Assembly: GCF_005862305.2 (NCBI RefSeq) | Contig: NZ_CP054022.1 | Coordinates: 310,001 to 374,000, forward strand | Length of the DNA: 64,000 bases | Source of the DNA: Rhizobium indicum | GTDB taxonomy: Bacteria > Pseudomonadota > Alphaproteobacteria > Rhizobiales > Rhizobiaceae | Direction of reading: 5' to 3' | In this document: piece after piece, positions 1 to 8,326 of the stretch | Numbering within the stretch: position 1 is the stretch's first letter | How the letters are laid out: each line of letters opens with the position of its first letter | Notes under the pieces: model-generated | Seen by the model: only the letters and a program-made list of their open reading frames with translations | What the model was told of the DNA's origin: nothing | Database searches by the model: none | Position numbers and translations under genes: made by a program

Positions 1-873
1 ACGGCCGACATCTGCAGACCCGCCCAGTGGGAAGCGACACTCGACAGCCACGATATCCGCTACGTGGTGCACGGCGCGACCGTCACCCCCATCTCGCGCG
101 GCAGTGCCGCAGAGGCAAAGCGCCAGCCCGAAGCCGAAGATCCCGCCAGAATCGTCGATGTCAATTTCATGGGCACCGTGCACATTCTCGAATGGCTGAG
201 AAAGCGTCCCGGCATTGAACGCTTCGTCTTTGTCAGTTCGGGCTCCGTCTACCGTCACCATGGGCCGGACTGGACGGGCGAACCGCTTCCCGAAGATGGC
301 TATGTTGCGCCGCTGACGCTTTACGGGATCTCCAAATTTGCTGCCGAGATGGTGGTCAACCGTTACGCCGATCTCTTCGGTCTGTCGGCAGCCTCCGTCC
401 GGCTTGCTTCGGTTTACGGGCCGATGGATCGGGTAACCGACAGCCGCAATTTCCGGCATGTGCCAAACCGCGTCGCCCATATGGCGCTTGCCGGCCAGAC
501 CATCCGGCCGAACAGCCTGGAGCCGGTCGGCGACTATCTCACTTCAACTGACGTGGCTGATGCGATCATCGCGCTGCTCTTAGCAGAGCGCCTGCGTTAC
601 CGGCACTACAACATCGGCAGCGGTGAGACGTCGACAATCGGCGACATCATCGGCTGGGCGAGGGAGCGTGCGCCTGGCCTGCAGGTTGAAGTGAGCCCGG
701 CGGAAACCGCCAACATCATCCAGGACGTCTCCCTGAAGGACGGCATGTGGGGTGCCTACGACATCGCCCGCATCGCGCGGGATACGGGCTGGCAGCCACG
801 CGGCGCCAAGCAGTCGTTCCACGACTACATGGACTGGATCGTCGAACACGAAAATCAGAGCGAGGGAAAGTGA
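1..873 (+). CDS. NAD-dependent epimerase/dehydratase (5' end outside window)
   Basis: The frame is open from base 1, so the N-terminus with the Rossmann glycine motif is missing; 290 residues are visible. The remainder is an extended short-chain dehydrogenase of the sugar-nucleotide epimerase type: a VNFMGTVHILEW segment, the strand VFVSSGSVYR carrying the active-site Ser region, and the YxxxK pair in LYGISKFAAE (Tyr codon 322-324), then SVRLASVYGP and the C-terminal substrate part. Family members act on NDP-sugars or related polyols with bound NAD; the substrate is not deducible. Its stop overlaps the next start (TGATG at 871-875), so it belongs to the operon that follows. Confidence 0.85.
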   Translation, partial: TADICRPAQWEATLDSHDIRYVVHGATVTPISRGSAAEAKRQPEAEDPARIVDVNFMGTVHILEWLRKRPGIERFVFVSSGSVYRHHGPDWTGEPLPEDGYVAPLTLYGISKFAAEMVVNRYADLFGLSAASVRLASVYGPMDRVTDSRNFRHVPNRVAHMALAGQTIRPNSLEPVGDYLTSTDVADAIIALLLAERLRYRHYNIGSGETSTIGDIIGWARERAPGLQVEVSPAETANIIQDVSLKDGMWGAYDIARIARDTGWQPRGAKQSFHDYMDWIVEHENQSEGK

Positions 874-1799
874 TGGGCGCTGCTGCAAAAGACCAATTGC
901 GCGATTTTATCGGCTACGGCCCGAAGCCGCCGGTCATGAAATGGCCCGGTGGCGTCAAGCTGGCGATCAACCTTGTGCTGAACTACGAGGAGGGCGCCGA
1001 ATATTCCTGGCTCGACGATGGGCGAAACGACAATTGGGGCGAATACAATATTCCCAATAGCCCGCCGCTGCGTGATCTCGGTACCGAGACGCATTTCGAG
1101 TACGGCAGCCGCGCCGGCGTCTGGCGCCTAGCGCGCCTGTTTGACCGCTACGATATTCCAGTGACGGTCTCTGCCTGCGCGGTTGCGCTGGAGAAGAACC
1201 CGGCGGTCATCGAATGGATGAATTCTCGTGGCCATGACCTGCTCGGCCATGGCCTGCGCTGGAGCGAATATTCCGGCATGCCTCGCGATGAGGAGGAGCG
1301 GCAGCTGCATGACGCCATCGCTCTTTACAAGAAGTTGACCGGCAAACGGCCGCTGGGCTGGAATTGCCGTTCCTTTCCAAGCGTCAACACTCGGGATCTG
1401 ATCGTCAGGGAAGGCGGCTTCCTCTATTATTCCGACCCTTGCAACGACGATCTTCCCTATTTCCTCGATCACCAGGGCACGCGGCTTCTCGTGGTGCCCT
1501 ATTCGAAGACGCTGAACGACAGCCGCTATCTCATTGCGCCGGGCTACAGCAACCCGCGCGACTTTGTCGAAGATTGCCGCTCGGCGATCGACTACATGAT
1601 CGGCGAAGCCGACGAGACAGGCGGACGGATGCTGACGATCGGCGTGCATGCCCGCTGGATGGGCCAGCCTAATCGGGCGTCGGGGCTGCGTGATGTCATT
1701 GAGCACGTCAAGAAAACGCCAGGTGCCGCATTCATGCGTCGTGAGGATATTGCGCGCCACTGGATGGACAACCATGAGGGCTTCTCCCGCCATGGCTGA
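873..1799 (+). CDS. PuuE-like polysaccharide deacetylase family protein
   Basis: 308 residues from the ATG at 873 (TGATG overlap with the upstream stop). The sequence follows the PuuE/allantoinase-like branch of the NodB-fold deacetylases: GHGLRWSEYSGM, an EEERQLHDAI helix, GKRPLGWNCRSFPSVNT, then FLYYSDPCNDDLPYF and the late TIGVHARWMGQPNR. Members hydrolyse amide or ureide C-N bonds, and PuuE itself is a metal-independent allantoinase. Neighbours are a ThDP enzyme and a cyclic amidohydrolase, so a role in opening a cyclic amide or ureide is plausible but inferred. The next gene starts 8 bases before this stop. Confidence 0.8.
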   Translation: MGAAAKDQLRDFIGYGPKPPVMKWPGGVKLAINLVLNYEEGAEYSWLDDGRNDNWGEYNIPNSPPLRDLGTETHFEYGSRAGVWRLARLFDRYDIPVTVSACAVALEKNPAVIEWMNSRGHDLLGHGLRWSEYSGMPRDEEERQLHDAIALYKKLTGKRPLGWNCRSFPSVNTRDLIVREGGFLYYSDPCNDDLPYFLDHQGTRLLVVPYSKTLNDSRYLIAPGYSNPRDFVEDCRSAIDYMIGEADETGGRMLTIGVHARWMGQPNRASGLRDVIEHVKKTPGAAFMRREDIARHWMDNHEGFSRHG

Positions 1800-3483
1800 C
1801 GGCAACCAGGCCAAGCCGGCCGAAAGGCTGAGCGCTCAGACGCAGGCGATGAACGGCGCGCAATATGTCGCCGGCGTATTGAAGGAAGAGGGCGTCAAGC
1901 AGATCATCGGCTTCCCGGCCAGCGAACTGTTCGATGCGTCTGCCGAACTCGACATTCGCCCTATCATCGCCCGCACGCAACGCGTCGCCGTCAACATTGC
2001 GGAAGGCTATGCCCGCGCGACTGCCGGCAGGGAACTTGCCGTGGTCACGGTCCAATACGGTCCCGGAGCCGAAAGCGCCTTTGCCGGCATTGCCCAGGCC
2101 TTCAACGACGGCGTGCCGATGCTGTTCCTGCCGACCGGCTATCCGCGGGGCTCGGAGGCAGTGGCTCCGAATTTCGAATCCCGCCGCAACTTCACCCACA
2201 TCACCAAATGGTGCGAGGCCGCGACGCGTGTCGCCGATCTGCCGAAACTGATGCATGCGGCGATATCGCGTGTTCGAAACGGACGGCCGGCGCCGGTGTT
2301 GCTGGAACTGCCAGTCGATCTTCTGGCCGAAAAGGTCGATGCCCTGCCGGCAGATCACCGACGCCCACGCCGCAGCAAGCCCCAGGCTGATGATGGCGAG
2401 GTGGCCCGTCTGGTCGAAACACTTCTGGAGGCGAAAAACCCGATCATCTGGGCAGGGCAGGGGGTGCTGTCGGCATCAGCCTCGCAGGAACTGGTCGAGC
2501 TTGCCGAACTCTTGAACATTCCGGTCATGACGACGCCGAATGGCAAGAGCGGTTTTCCCGAAGACCATCCCCTCGCTCTGGGCACGGCCGGCCGGGCGCG
2601 ACCTGCCACGGTCGACCATTTCCTCGCAAAGTCCGATGTGGTGTTCGCCCTCGGCAGCAGCCTGACGCGTTCCTATTACATCTTGCCAGTCCCGGACGAC
2701 AAAATCATCCTGCAAGTGACGCTCGATGAGGCCGATCTTGGCAAGGACTATGCGATCGCTCAAGGGGTGATCGGAGATGCAGCCTCTGTCCTCAAGCAGA
2801 TGATTGACCTTATCCGCCGTGATTATCTGCCGCTCGGCGAACGCCCCCGACCAGCTGCAGAAATCGCCGCCATTCGCGAGGCCTTCATGGAAAAGTGGAT
2901 GCCGCTGCTGACATCCGACAGCACGCCGATCTCGCCCTACCGCGTCGTCTGGGAGATCATGCAGACAATCGATCCCAGAAATTCGATCGTCACGCATGAT
3001 GCCGGCAACCCGCGCGATCAGTTTTGCCCATTCTACGTTGCAAGCAGTCCCGGCAGCTATATCGGTTGGGGCAAGACCACCCAGCTTGGCAGCGGCCTCG
3101 GCTTTGCGATCGGGGCAAAGCTCGCCCGCCCTGAAGCAACCGTCGTCAATCTGATGGGCGAGTCCGCCTTCGGGATGGTCGGACTCGACTTCGAAACCGC
3201 CGTGCGCTGCAACCTGCCGGTCCTGACAGTCGTCCTGCGCAACAACGTGCTCGGCGGCTATGCCAAAAGCATGCCGATTGCCACCGCGAAATATGACGCG
3301 AACCGGGTGACGGGCAATTACGCGCCGATCGCCGAAGCCCTTGGCGGCTATGGCGAATGCGTGACGGAACCGAAAAGCCTGCGGCCCGCATTGCTGCGCG
3401 CCCTGAACAGGATCGCTGCCGGTCAGGCCGCGCTCATCGAGGTTGTCACGCACGAAGAACCGCGGCTCGCAGGCCTGTGGTAG
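1792..3483 (+). CDS. thiamine pyrophosphate-dependent enzyme, acetolactate synthase-like, with altered active site
   Basis: 563 residues from the ATG at 1792, inside the end of the deacetylase gene. The three-domain layout of the acetolactate synthase/benzoylformate decarboxylase family is present: N-terminal pyrimidine-binding domain (about 20-185), central domain (about 210-340) and C-terminal pyrophosphate domain (about 390-540). Two hallmarks are changed. The activating Glu that precedes the GYARA helix is Gln63 (RTQRVAV), and the GDG-N cofactor motif reads G456-E457-S458 with Asn at 484-485. Glu457 could still bind the metal. It may be a lyase or carboligase with unusual chemistry, or a degenerate member. 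Operon partner of the flanking amidohydrolase. Confidence 0.8.
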   Translation: MADGNQAKPAERLSAQTQAMNGAQYVAGVLKEEGVKQIIGFPASELFDASAELDIRPIIARTQRVAVNIAEGYARATAGRELAVVTVQYGPGAESAFAGIAQAFNDGVPMLFLPTGYPRGSEAVAPNFESRRNFTHITKWCEAATRVADLPKLMHAAISRVRNGRPAPVLLELPVDLLAEKVDALPADHRRPRRSKPQADDGEVARLVETLLEAKNPIIWAGQGVLSASASQELVELAELLNIPVMTTPNGKSGFPEDHPLALGTAGRARPATVDHFLAKSDVVFALGSSLTRSYYILPVPDDKIILQVTLDEADLGKDYAIAQGVIGDAASVLKQMIDLIRRDYLPLGERPRPAAEIAAIREAFMEKWMPLLTSDSTPISPYRVVWEIMQTIDPRNSIVTHDAGNPRDQFCPFYVASSPGSYIGWGKTTQLGSGLGFAIGAKLARPEATVVNLMGESAFGMVGLDFETAVRCNLPVLTVVLRNNVLGGYAKSMPIATAKYDANRVTGNYAPIAEALGGYGECVTEPKSLRPALLRALNRIAAGQAALIEVVTHEEPRLAGLW

Positions 3484-3499
3484 AGAAGCGGGGGCGGAC

Positions 3500-4834
3500 G
3501 TGTTCGATACGATGATCCTTGGCGGCACGGTCGTCAATGCAGATGGTCAGGGTCTAGCGGATGTCGGCATCCGCGACGGGCGGGTAGCTGCTCTCCTTGC
3601 GCCGGGCGAGACCGTGATGGCACGAAGTTTCATCGATGCCGGCGGCAAGCAGCTGTTGCCTGGGCTCGTCGATGCACATGCGCATCTGCGAGAACCCGGA
3701 CTGACGCAGAAGGAAGATTTTGAAAGCGGCACGCATGCTGCAGCGCTCGGTGGCGTGACGACCATCCTCGACATGCCGACGGACGATCCCTGGACAGCAA
3801 CCGCGCGGCAACTGTCGGAGAAGATGGCGAGCGCGACGGGGCGCCTCCATGTCGACGTCGGGTTTCAAGCCGTGGTTTCGAAGAGCTGCGACAGCCTGGA
3901 TGACCTGCTCGCTCTGTCGCCTGTTTCTCTTGAACTATTCACGGCTGACGTACCCGCCGAATATCTCTTCGACAGCCTGGATGCCGTCACGGAAATCCTG
4001 CGCCGGCTGGCAGGGGCCGGCCCGGTGATAGGCGTTTCCCCCGGCGACCAATCTATTCTGGAGGGCAGCGCCGGACGTGATCGCGGCGGCGACATTTCGG
4101 CGTTTCTGGCAAGTAGGCCGCCGATCGCCGAAGCCGGAGGTATCGCGCGCGCAGTGCTGGCGGCGGCCGAGACCGGCGCGCGGGTGCATGTGCGCCAAGT
4201 CAATTCGAAGCTCGGGGTCGAGGCCTGGTGCCGCCTTCAAAGCATGGCCGATGTCACCGTCGAAACGACACCCCAGAACCTGTTCTTCACATCTGGCGAC
4301 TACGAGACGGCCGGCGCCAAGCTCAAGGGATCGCCCCCATTTCGGCGTTACGACGATGTCCAGGCCTTGCGTCATGCGGTCTTTGAAGGGCTGATCACAA
4401 TCATGGCGACGGATCACGCGCCGCACAGCGCGGTTGAAAAGTCCGCGGCCTATGGATCCTTTGCCGACATTCCCGGTGGGATGCCGGGCCTCCAGACGTT
4501 GCTCTCGGTGATGTTGGACCTTGTGGCGGAGAAGCTTGTTGCCCTTCCGGACCTTGTGCGCATGTGCGCGTACAACCCCGCCAACCGCTTTGGGCTCGGG
4601 CGCTCGAAAGGATCGATCGCCGTTGGTTGCGATGCCGACATCCTGGTCGTCGACTTGAACCATTCGACTGTCATCACCGATGCCGAGCAGGCTACACGCG
4701 CCGCCTACACCCCGTTTCATGGCAGGCGCATGGCCGGCAGGTTGACCGATGTCTTCCTGCGAGGCGAGCGCATCGTCAAAGACGGCGTGCTCATTGCTCC
4801 CCGTCGCGGCCAAGTCGTCCGCAGCGCTACTTGA
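3500..4834 (+). CDS. cyclic amidohydrolase (dihydroorotase/allantoinase class) with incomplete metal site
   Basis: 444 residues from the GTG at 3500, preceded by a G-rich ribosome site; an in-frame ATG at 3443 would overlap the previous gene by 41 bases and is less likely. Amidohydrolase fold: DAHAHLREP (His60, His62), KEDFESGTHAAALGGVTT, MATDHAPHS (Asp305) and a C-terminal beta-sandwich. The site is not standard. Where a carboxylated Lys is expected the protein reads LELFTAD (144-150); the VHAED-type His is Ser180 (GVSPGDQS); His230 remains (VHVRQVNS). It may hold a single metal or hydrolyse a different ring. A dihydroorotase-like pseudo-enzyme is the alternative. Confidence 0.78.
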   Translation: MFDTMILGGTVVNADGQGLADVGIRDGRVAALLAPGETVMARSFIDAGGKQLLPGLVDAHAHLREPGLTQKEDFESGTHAAALGGVTTILDMPTDDPWTATARQLSEKMASATGRLHVDVGFQAVVSKSCDSLDDLLALSPVSLELFTADVPAEYLFDSLDAVTEILRRLAGAGPVIGVSPGDQSILEGSAGRDRGGDISAFLASRPPIAEAGGIARAVLAAAETGARVHVRQVNSKLGVEAWCRLQSMADVTVETTPQNLFFTSGDYETAGAKLKGSPPFRRYDDVQALRHAVFEGLITIMATDHAPHSAVEKSAAYGSFADIPGGMPGLQTLLSVMLDLVAEKLVALPDLVRMCAYNPANRFGLGRSKGSIAVGCDADILVVDLNHSTVITDAEQATRAAYTPFHGRRMAGRLTDVFLRGERIVKDGVLIAPRRGQVVRSAT

Positions 4835-4844
4835 AGGAACGTCT

Positions 4845-5618
4845 ATGCCTCTGCTTGATAGGAAAATTGCGATCGTCACCGGCGCGAGCTCAGGTCTCGG
4901 CCGTGCAATCGCGCTGCGCTACGCCGACGAAGGCGCGACAGTGGTGATTGCCGATGTCTCCGAGGCGCCGATCGAGGGAGGCGATAGCACGCTTGACCGC
5001 ATTATCGCGGAGGGCGGAAAGGGCATGTTCATCAAGACCGACATCTCCAGTTGGGCAGATGTCGATGCGCTGGTTTCGCAAACGGTGAACGAGTTCGGGC
5101 GGCTCGACATCATGGTCAACAATGCCGCGATCTACACCTCGACCAATCTCCTCAATACGTCACCGCAACAGTGGGATCGAGTGATCTCGGTCAACGTCAC
5201 CGGCTTTTTCTACTGCTGCAAGCGAGCGGCCGCGCAGTTCCTGAAGCAGGAGCCGGTGGGCGAGGCACGCGGCCGGATCATCAATATCTCGTCGCAGCAC
5301 GGTATGGTGGCCTGCCCGGGTGACTTTCCCTATGGCGTCAGCAAGGGAGCGATCGTGCAGATGACTCGGCAGATCGCCGTCGACCACGCGGCCGATATGA
5401 TCCTGTGCAATGCGATTGCACCGGGAAAGATCATCACCGGAAAGCCGGGCGTCGCCAACGATCCGGACGCGCTTGATTATTCGCGCCGACGCACGCCGTG
5501 GCCAAGACTTGGCGAACCGCGCGACGTCGCGGGTGCGGCACTGTTCCTCGCCAGCGACATGGCGAGCTACATTACCGGCATCAACATGATGGTCGACGGC
5601 GGCTGGATGGCCGGCTGA
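4845..5618 (+). CDS. SDR family NAD(P)-dependent oxidoreductase
   Basis: 257 residues from the ATG at 4845, with GAAGG a few bases upstream; longer frames run into the previous gene. Classical SDR: TGASSGLG cofactor loop, IADVS with an acidic residue after beta-2 (NAD preference likely), NNAAIY, catalytic Ser in IINISSQHG, and YxxxK in FPYGVSKGA. The C-terminus ends in the usual TGINMMVDGGW stretch. It probably oxidises a sugar alcohol or hydroxy acid in the pathway of this operon; the substrate cannot be read from sequence. It follows the amidohydrolase by 10 bases. Confidence 0.88.
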   Translation: MPLLDRKIAIVTGASSGLGRAIALRYADEGATVVIADVSEAPIEGGDSTLDRIIAEGGKGMFIKTDISSWADVDALVSQTVNEFGRLDIMVNNAAIYTSTNLLNTSPQQWDRVISVNVTGFFYCCKRAAAQFLKQEPVGEARGRIINISSQHGMVACPGDFPYGVSKGAIVQMTRQIAVDHAADMILCNAIAPGKIITGKPGVANDPDALDYSRRRTPWPRLGEPRDVAGAALFLASDMASYITGINMMVDGGWMAG

Positions 5619-5664
5619 CCTGACTCCCATCGAACAATCAACAACAACGCAAAGGAAACAGACC

Positions 5665-6450
5665 ATGGATCTGGGATTGAAAGGCAAGACCGCCCTCGTA
5701 CTGGGGGCTGGCGGGGGACTTGGCGGGGCGATTGCAAAAACGCTCGCCACCGAAGGAGCAAAGGTCGCGGTTGCCGACATCAACAGGGAAGCTGCCGACA
5801 GAACGGTTGTCGACATCCGCGCAGCCGGCGGCTCGGCGATGGCACTTGAATGGGACCTCGCCAATCTCGACATGATCGAGCCCAATCTCGCCGCCATCGA
5901 GAAGCAGCTCGGTTCGGTGGACGTGCTTGTCAACATCACCGGCGGCCCGCCGCCGACACTGGTTTCCGGTCAGAGCACCGAGAGCTGGCGCAAGTATTTC
6001 GATAGCATGGTGCTGTCGGTCATCGCCATCAGCGATGCCGTTCTTCAGAAGATGCGCGAAAAGAAATGGGGCCGTATCATCACCTCGACATCGTCCGGTG
6101 TCGTGGCTCCGATTTCTAATCTCGGACTTTCGAATTCGCTGCGCATGTCACTTCTCGGCTGGTCGAAGACGCTGGCAGGCGAAGTCGGCCGCGACGGCGT
6201 GACCGTCAACGTCGTTCTTCCAGGGCGCGTCGCGACGCAACGCATCACCTTCCTCGACGAACAAAAAGCCAAGCGTGAGGGCAGGGCTGTCGAAGAGGTC
6301 TCGGCGGCCAGCACGGCTTCGATTCCCATCGGCCGATACGGGGATCCGCAGGAATACGCTGATGTCGTCGCCTTTTTGGCGAGCAGCCGTGCCTCCTATA
6401 TGACTGGCTCGGTGATTCGCGTCGATGGTGGTCTGATTGCGAGCGTGTGA
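5665..6450 (+). CDS. atypical SDR oxidoreductase lacking the YxxxK dyad
   Basis: 261 residues, ATG at 5665 with AAGGAA upstream. The N-terminus has a glycine-rich LGAGGGLGGAIA loop rather than TGxxxGIG. Where SDRs carry YxxxK this protein reads GLSNSLRMSLLGW, so the catalytic Tyr is absent and Lys is not aligned. That pattern is seen in the divergent 3-oxoacyl-ACP-reductase-like SDR subgroup, whose members keep the fold without a matching catalytic tetrad. The C-terminal TGSVIRVDGG segment is normal. It is the last gene of the operon, 46 bases after the other SDR. The function is unknown; an accessory or binding role, or an alternative proton donor, is possible. Confidence 0.85.
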   Translation: MDLGLKGKTALVLGAGGGLGGAIAKTLATEGAKVAVADINREAADRTVVDIRAAGGSAMALEWDLANLDMIEPNLAAIEKQLGSVDVLVNITGGPPPTLVSGQSTESWRKYFDSMVLSVIAISDAVLQKMREKKWGRIITSTSSGVVAPISNLGLSNSLRMSLLGWSKTLAGEVGRDGVTVNVVLPGRVATQRITFLDEQKAKREGRAVEEVSAASTASIPIGRYGDPQEYADVVAFLASSRASYMTGSVIRVDGGLIASV

Positions 6451-6455
6451 GAAGA

Positions 6456-6767
6456 TTATACCCTGCGATTGTCGTAGTTGGCGTGGGTGATCGGCATGTG
6501 CACCTTCACTACTCGTGCAAAGGCACGCGGAGATGATCTCGGCGGTGCGCAGGGTGACGCCGCCGATGGCAAGGGCAGGATGTGTCCCGCGGATGTGAAC
6601 AGCCCATACCATTCCTCGCGGGTCAGCGAGACATCCGGGCCGACTGCAGCTTCGACGACCCGCTCGAGCCTCGTTGTGCCGAGGACGACCTCGATCTTTG
6701 CCAGATGGCGGGTGATCCAGGCAACGACGACGGTCGTTGCCGATGCTGGTTTGACCTGCTGGTAAAT
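6456..6767 (-). pseudogene. aldo/keto reductase relic, C-terminal part only
   Basis: Read on the minus strand, about 100 codons resemble the end of a YdhF-type aldo/keto reductase: TVVVAWITRHLAKIEVVLGT, then ERVVEAAVG and LTREEWYGLFTSAG. The upstream part is missing and a TAG interrupts the frame just before it, so only the last barrel helices survive. It lies convergent to the SDR operon in 700 bases that hold no intact gene. I infer an old gene removed by rearrangement, probably in the same event that left the transposase fragment at 7010. Confidence 0.65.
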
Positions 6768-7009
6768 CTATTCCGAATGCATTTTGGCCGCCGATCCAGT
6801 GGCCGAGATTGTGATTCACTGTGGTCATTGACTTGCGGAGCGGATCATCCGCTCCAAGCGATCCGGGCTTGGCTGACGAGGTTTTGGCTGGTCAGTGATA
6901 GAAGTTCCATAAGCTATCTTATGTGATGTAAATATGTAGGGGGGTGGGTTCAAGGATGAAGTGCGACTTGCAATAGATAACAACGGTTTATCCCTGCAAG
7001 GAACGAGAT

Positions 7010-7141
7010 ATGAAGCGCACCTACTCCCAGATCGATATGGACGAACGCCGCAAGATTGCTCGCTGGCGTACGGCTGGGATCAGCGTTGAGGTGATCGCCG
7101 AGAAATTCGGGCGGCATCGCTCGACGCGTACACGAAGATAG
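7010..7141 (+). pseudogene. IS30-family transposase N-terminal relic
   Basis: The 43-codon frame begins KRTYSQIDMDERRKIARW and continues with VIAEKFGRHRST, the N-terminal helix-turn-helix of IS30-type transposases. It then runs into a stop at 7139. The DDE catalytic domain is absent, as the next gene begins on the other strand 27 bases later. No terminal inverted repeats could be paired by eye. It marks a former insertion between the catabolic operon and the stress cassette. The rest of 6451-7167 holds only this relic and the aldo/keto reductase relic. Confidence 0.7.
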
Positions 7142-7167
7142 CTACGCCTGAAGCGATATATCTTCTC

Positions 7168-8325
7168 TTATCCGACTATGACGTGCGGCACGAAACGCGA
7201 TAGGTTGGCGGTTATGCGCGAGCGATCCTCGCGGACGGCAAGACCGCAGGCGCGATCACCGACGATCCAGCTGCCGAGCACGGCGAAGCCGCCATCGCTT
7301 TCGAAAAGCGGGGCATAGGCCTGGACGATAAAGCCTTCGTCGCCATAATCGCCGGGGGCAGAAATCAATTCCCGGCCATCTCGGAATATCGTGACGTTCT
7401 CGCCTTCTCGCGACAGCAGTGGCTTGCGCACATAGTCGCTCAAACTCGAGGCCGCCGGGTCGTCTGCGAAATAGCTAGCCAGCAGGTTGGGATGATTGGG
7501 GTGGCGCTGCCAGAGCAGAGGCAAAAGCCCTTTGTTGGAGAGCACGGCCTTCCAGGCGGGCTCGACGAAAACATCGCCCGAGCGCACGAGATCGCGGGCG
7601 AAGGGCTCGCGCAGCATGAATTCCCATGGGTACAGCTTGAAGCAGCGGTCGATTACCCGATCCTGGAGGTCGGTGTAACGGCCCTGCGCATCGATGCCGA
7701 TCTCGCGGATGTCCAGAAGCTCGACGCGATGGCCGGCCTGCACTGCGCAGTCCATCAGATAGACCGTCGTGCCGCGATCCTCCTCATTGTCGGTCATCGC
7801 CGCGAAGTGGAAGATCGGCTCTTTGGAAAATTGCTCGAACGCCTCGACGAGGCTTTCCTGCAAGGAATTATACTGGTCCGCGTCCTTGGGCAGGCTACCC
7901 AAAGCCACCTGGTCGGTCAGCCAGTTGAACTGGAAATAGGCTGTCTCGAACACCGAAGTGGGAGTATCGGCGTTATATTCGAGCAACTTGACCGGGCCAG
8001 TGCCGTCGTAAGCGAGATCGAACCGGCCGTAGAGGTGGCGGTCGCGGCGCTGCCAGGAGCGCTGCACCACATCGCGCAGATCCTCCGGAATGGCCAGCCT
8101 GTCGAGCGCCTCTTCGCTTCCGACGATATCGCCGACCAAATCCATGCACATGTCGTGCAGTTCCTGGCTTGGCCCTTCGATCTGCATCTCGATCTCATCG
8201 AGCGTGAATGTATAGGCGGCATCATCGAGCCAATAGGGCTCGCCATACATTTCGTGAAATCCGAAGCCAACGGCGCGCGCCTTGTCAAGCCAATCAGGAC
8301 GCGCCGGAAGGGTGATGCGCTTCAT
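7168..8325 (-). CDS. glutathionylspermidine synthase family protein (YjfC/YgiC-like)
   Basis: 385 residues, the length of E. coli YjfC and YgiC. The ATP-grasp ligase domain of glutathionylspermidine synthase is seen in YGRFDLAYDG, KLLEYNADTPTS, CFKLYPWEFM, EPAWKAVLSNKG, LLPLLWQRHPNH and the late IVQAYAPLF and SWIVGDRACG. In E. coli these stand-alone synthetase domains lack the amidase half, and their substrate is unsettled. It is the last gene of the minus-strand run starting at 11105, one base from the DUF1190 gene. The C-terminal VPHVIVG end is typical. A ligase acting on a peptide or polyamine near the envelope is an inference. Confidence 0.9.
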   Translation of the reverse strand: MKRITLPARPDWLDKARAVGFGFHEMYGEPYWLDDAAYTFTLDEIEMQIEGPSQELHDMCMDLVGDIVGSEEALDRLAIPEDLRDVVQRSWQRRDRHLYGRFDLAYDGTGPVKLLEYNADTPTSVFETAYFQFNWLTDQVALGSLPKDADQYNSLQESLVEAFEQFSKEPIFHFAAMTDNEEDRGTTVYLMDCAVQAGHRVELLDIREIGIDAQGRYTDLQDRVIDRCFKLYPWEFMLREPFARDLVRSGDVFVEPAWKAVLSNKGLLPLLWQRHPNHPNLLASYFADDPAASSLSDYVRKPLLSREGENVTIFRDGRELISAPGDYGDEGFIVQAYAPLFESDGGFAVLGSWIVGDRACGLAVREDRSRITANLSRFVPHVIVG

Positions 8326-8326
8326 G

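Noticed and set aside
2476..3537. 353-codon minus-strand frame opposite the ThDP enzyme
   Set aside because: The ThDP enzyme on the other strand has full-length homology features; the antisense frame does not.
3935..4879. 314-codon minus-strand frame opposite the amidohydrolase
   Set aside because: Antisense shadow; the plus-strand protein carries the amidohydrolase motifs.
6148..6828. 226-codon minus-strand frame at the operon end
   Set aside because: Half is antisense to the SDR gene. The aldo/keto reductase remnant is in a different frame of the same strand, so this frame is not the relic's coding frame.
7010..7141. Functional IS30 insertion sequence
   Set aside because: Only the N-terminal helix-turn-helix is left; there is no DDE domain and no paired terminal repeats.
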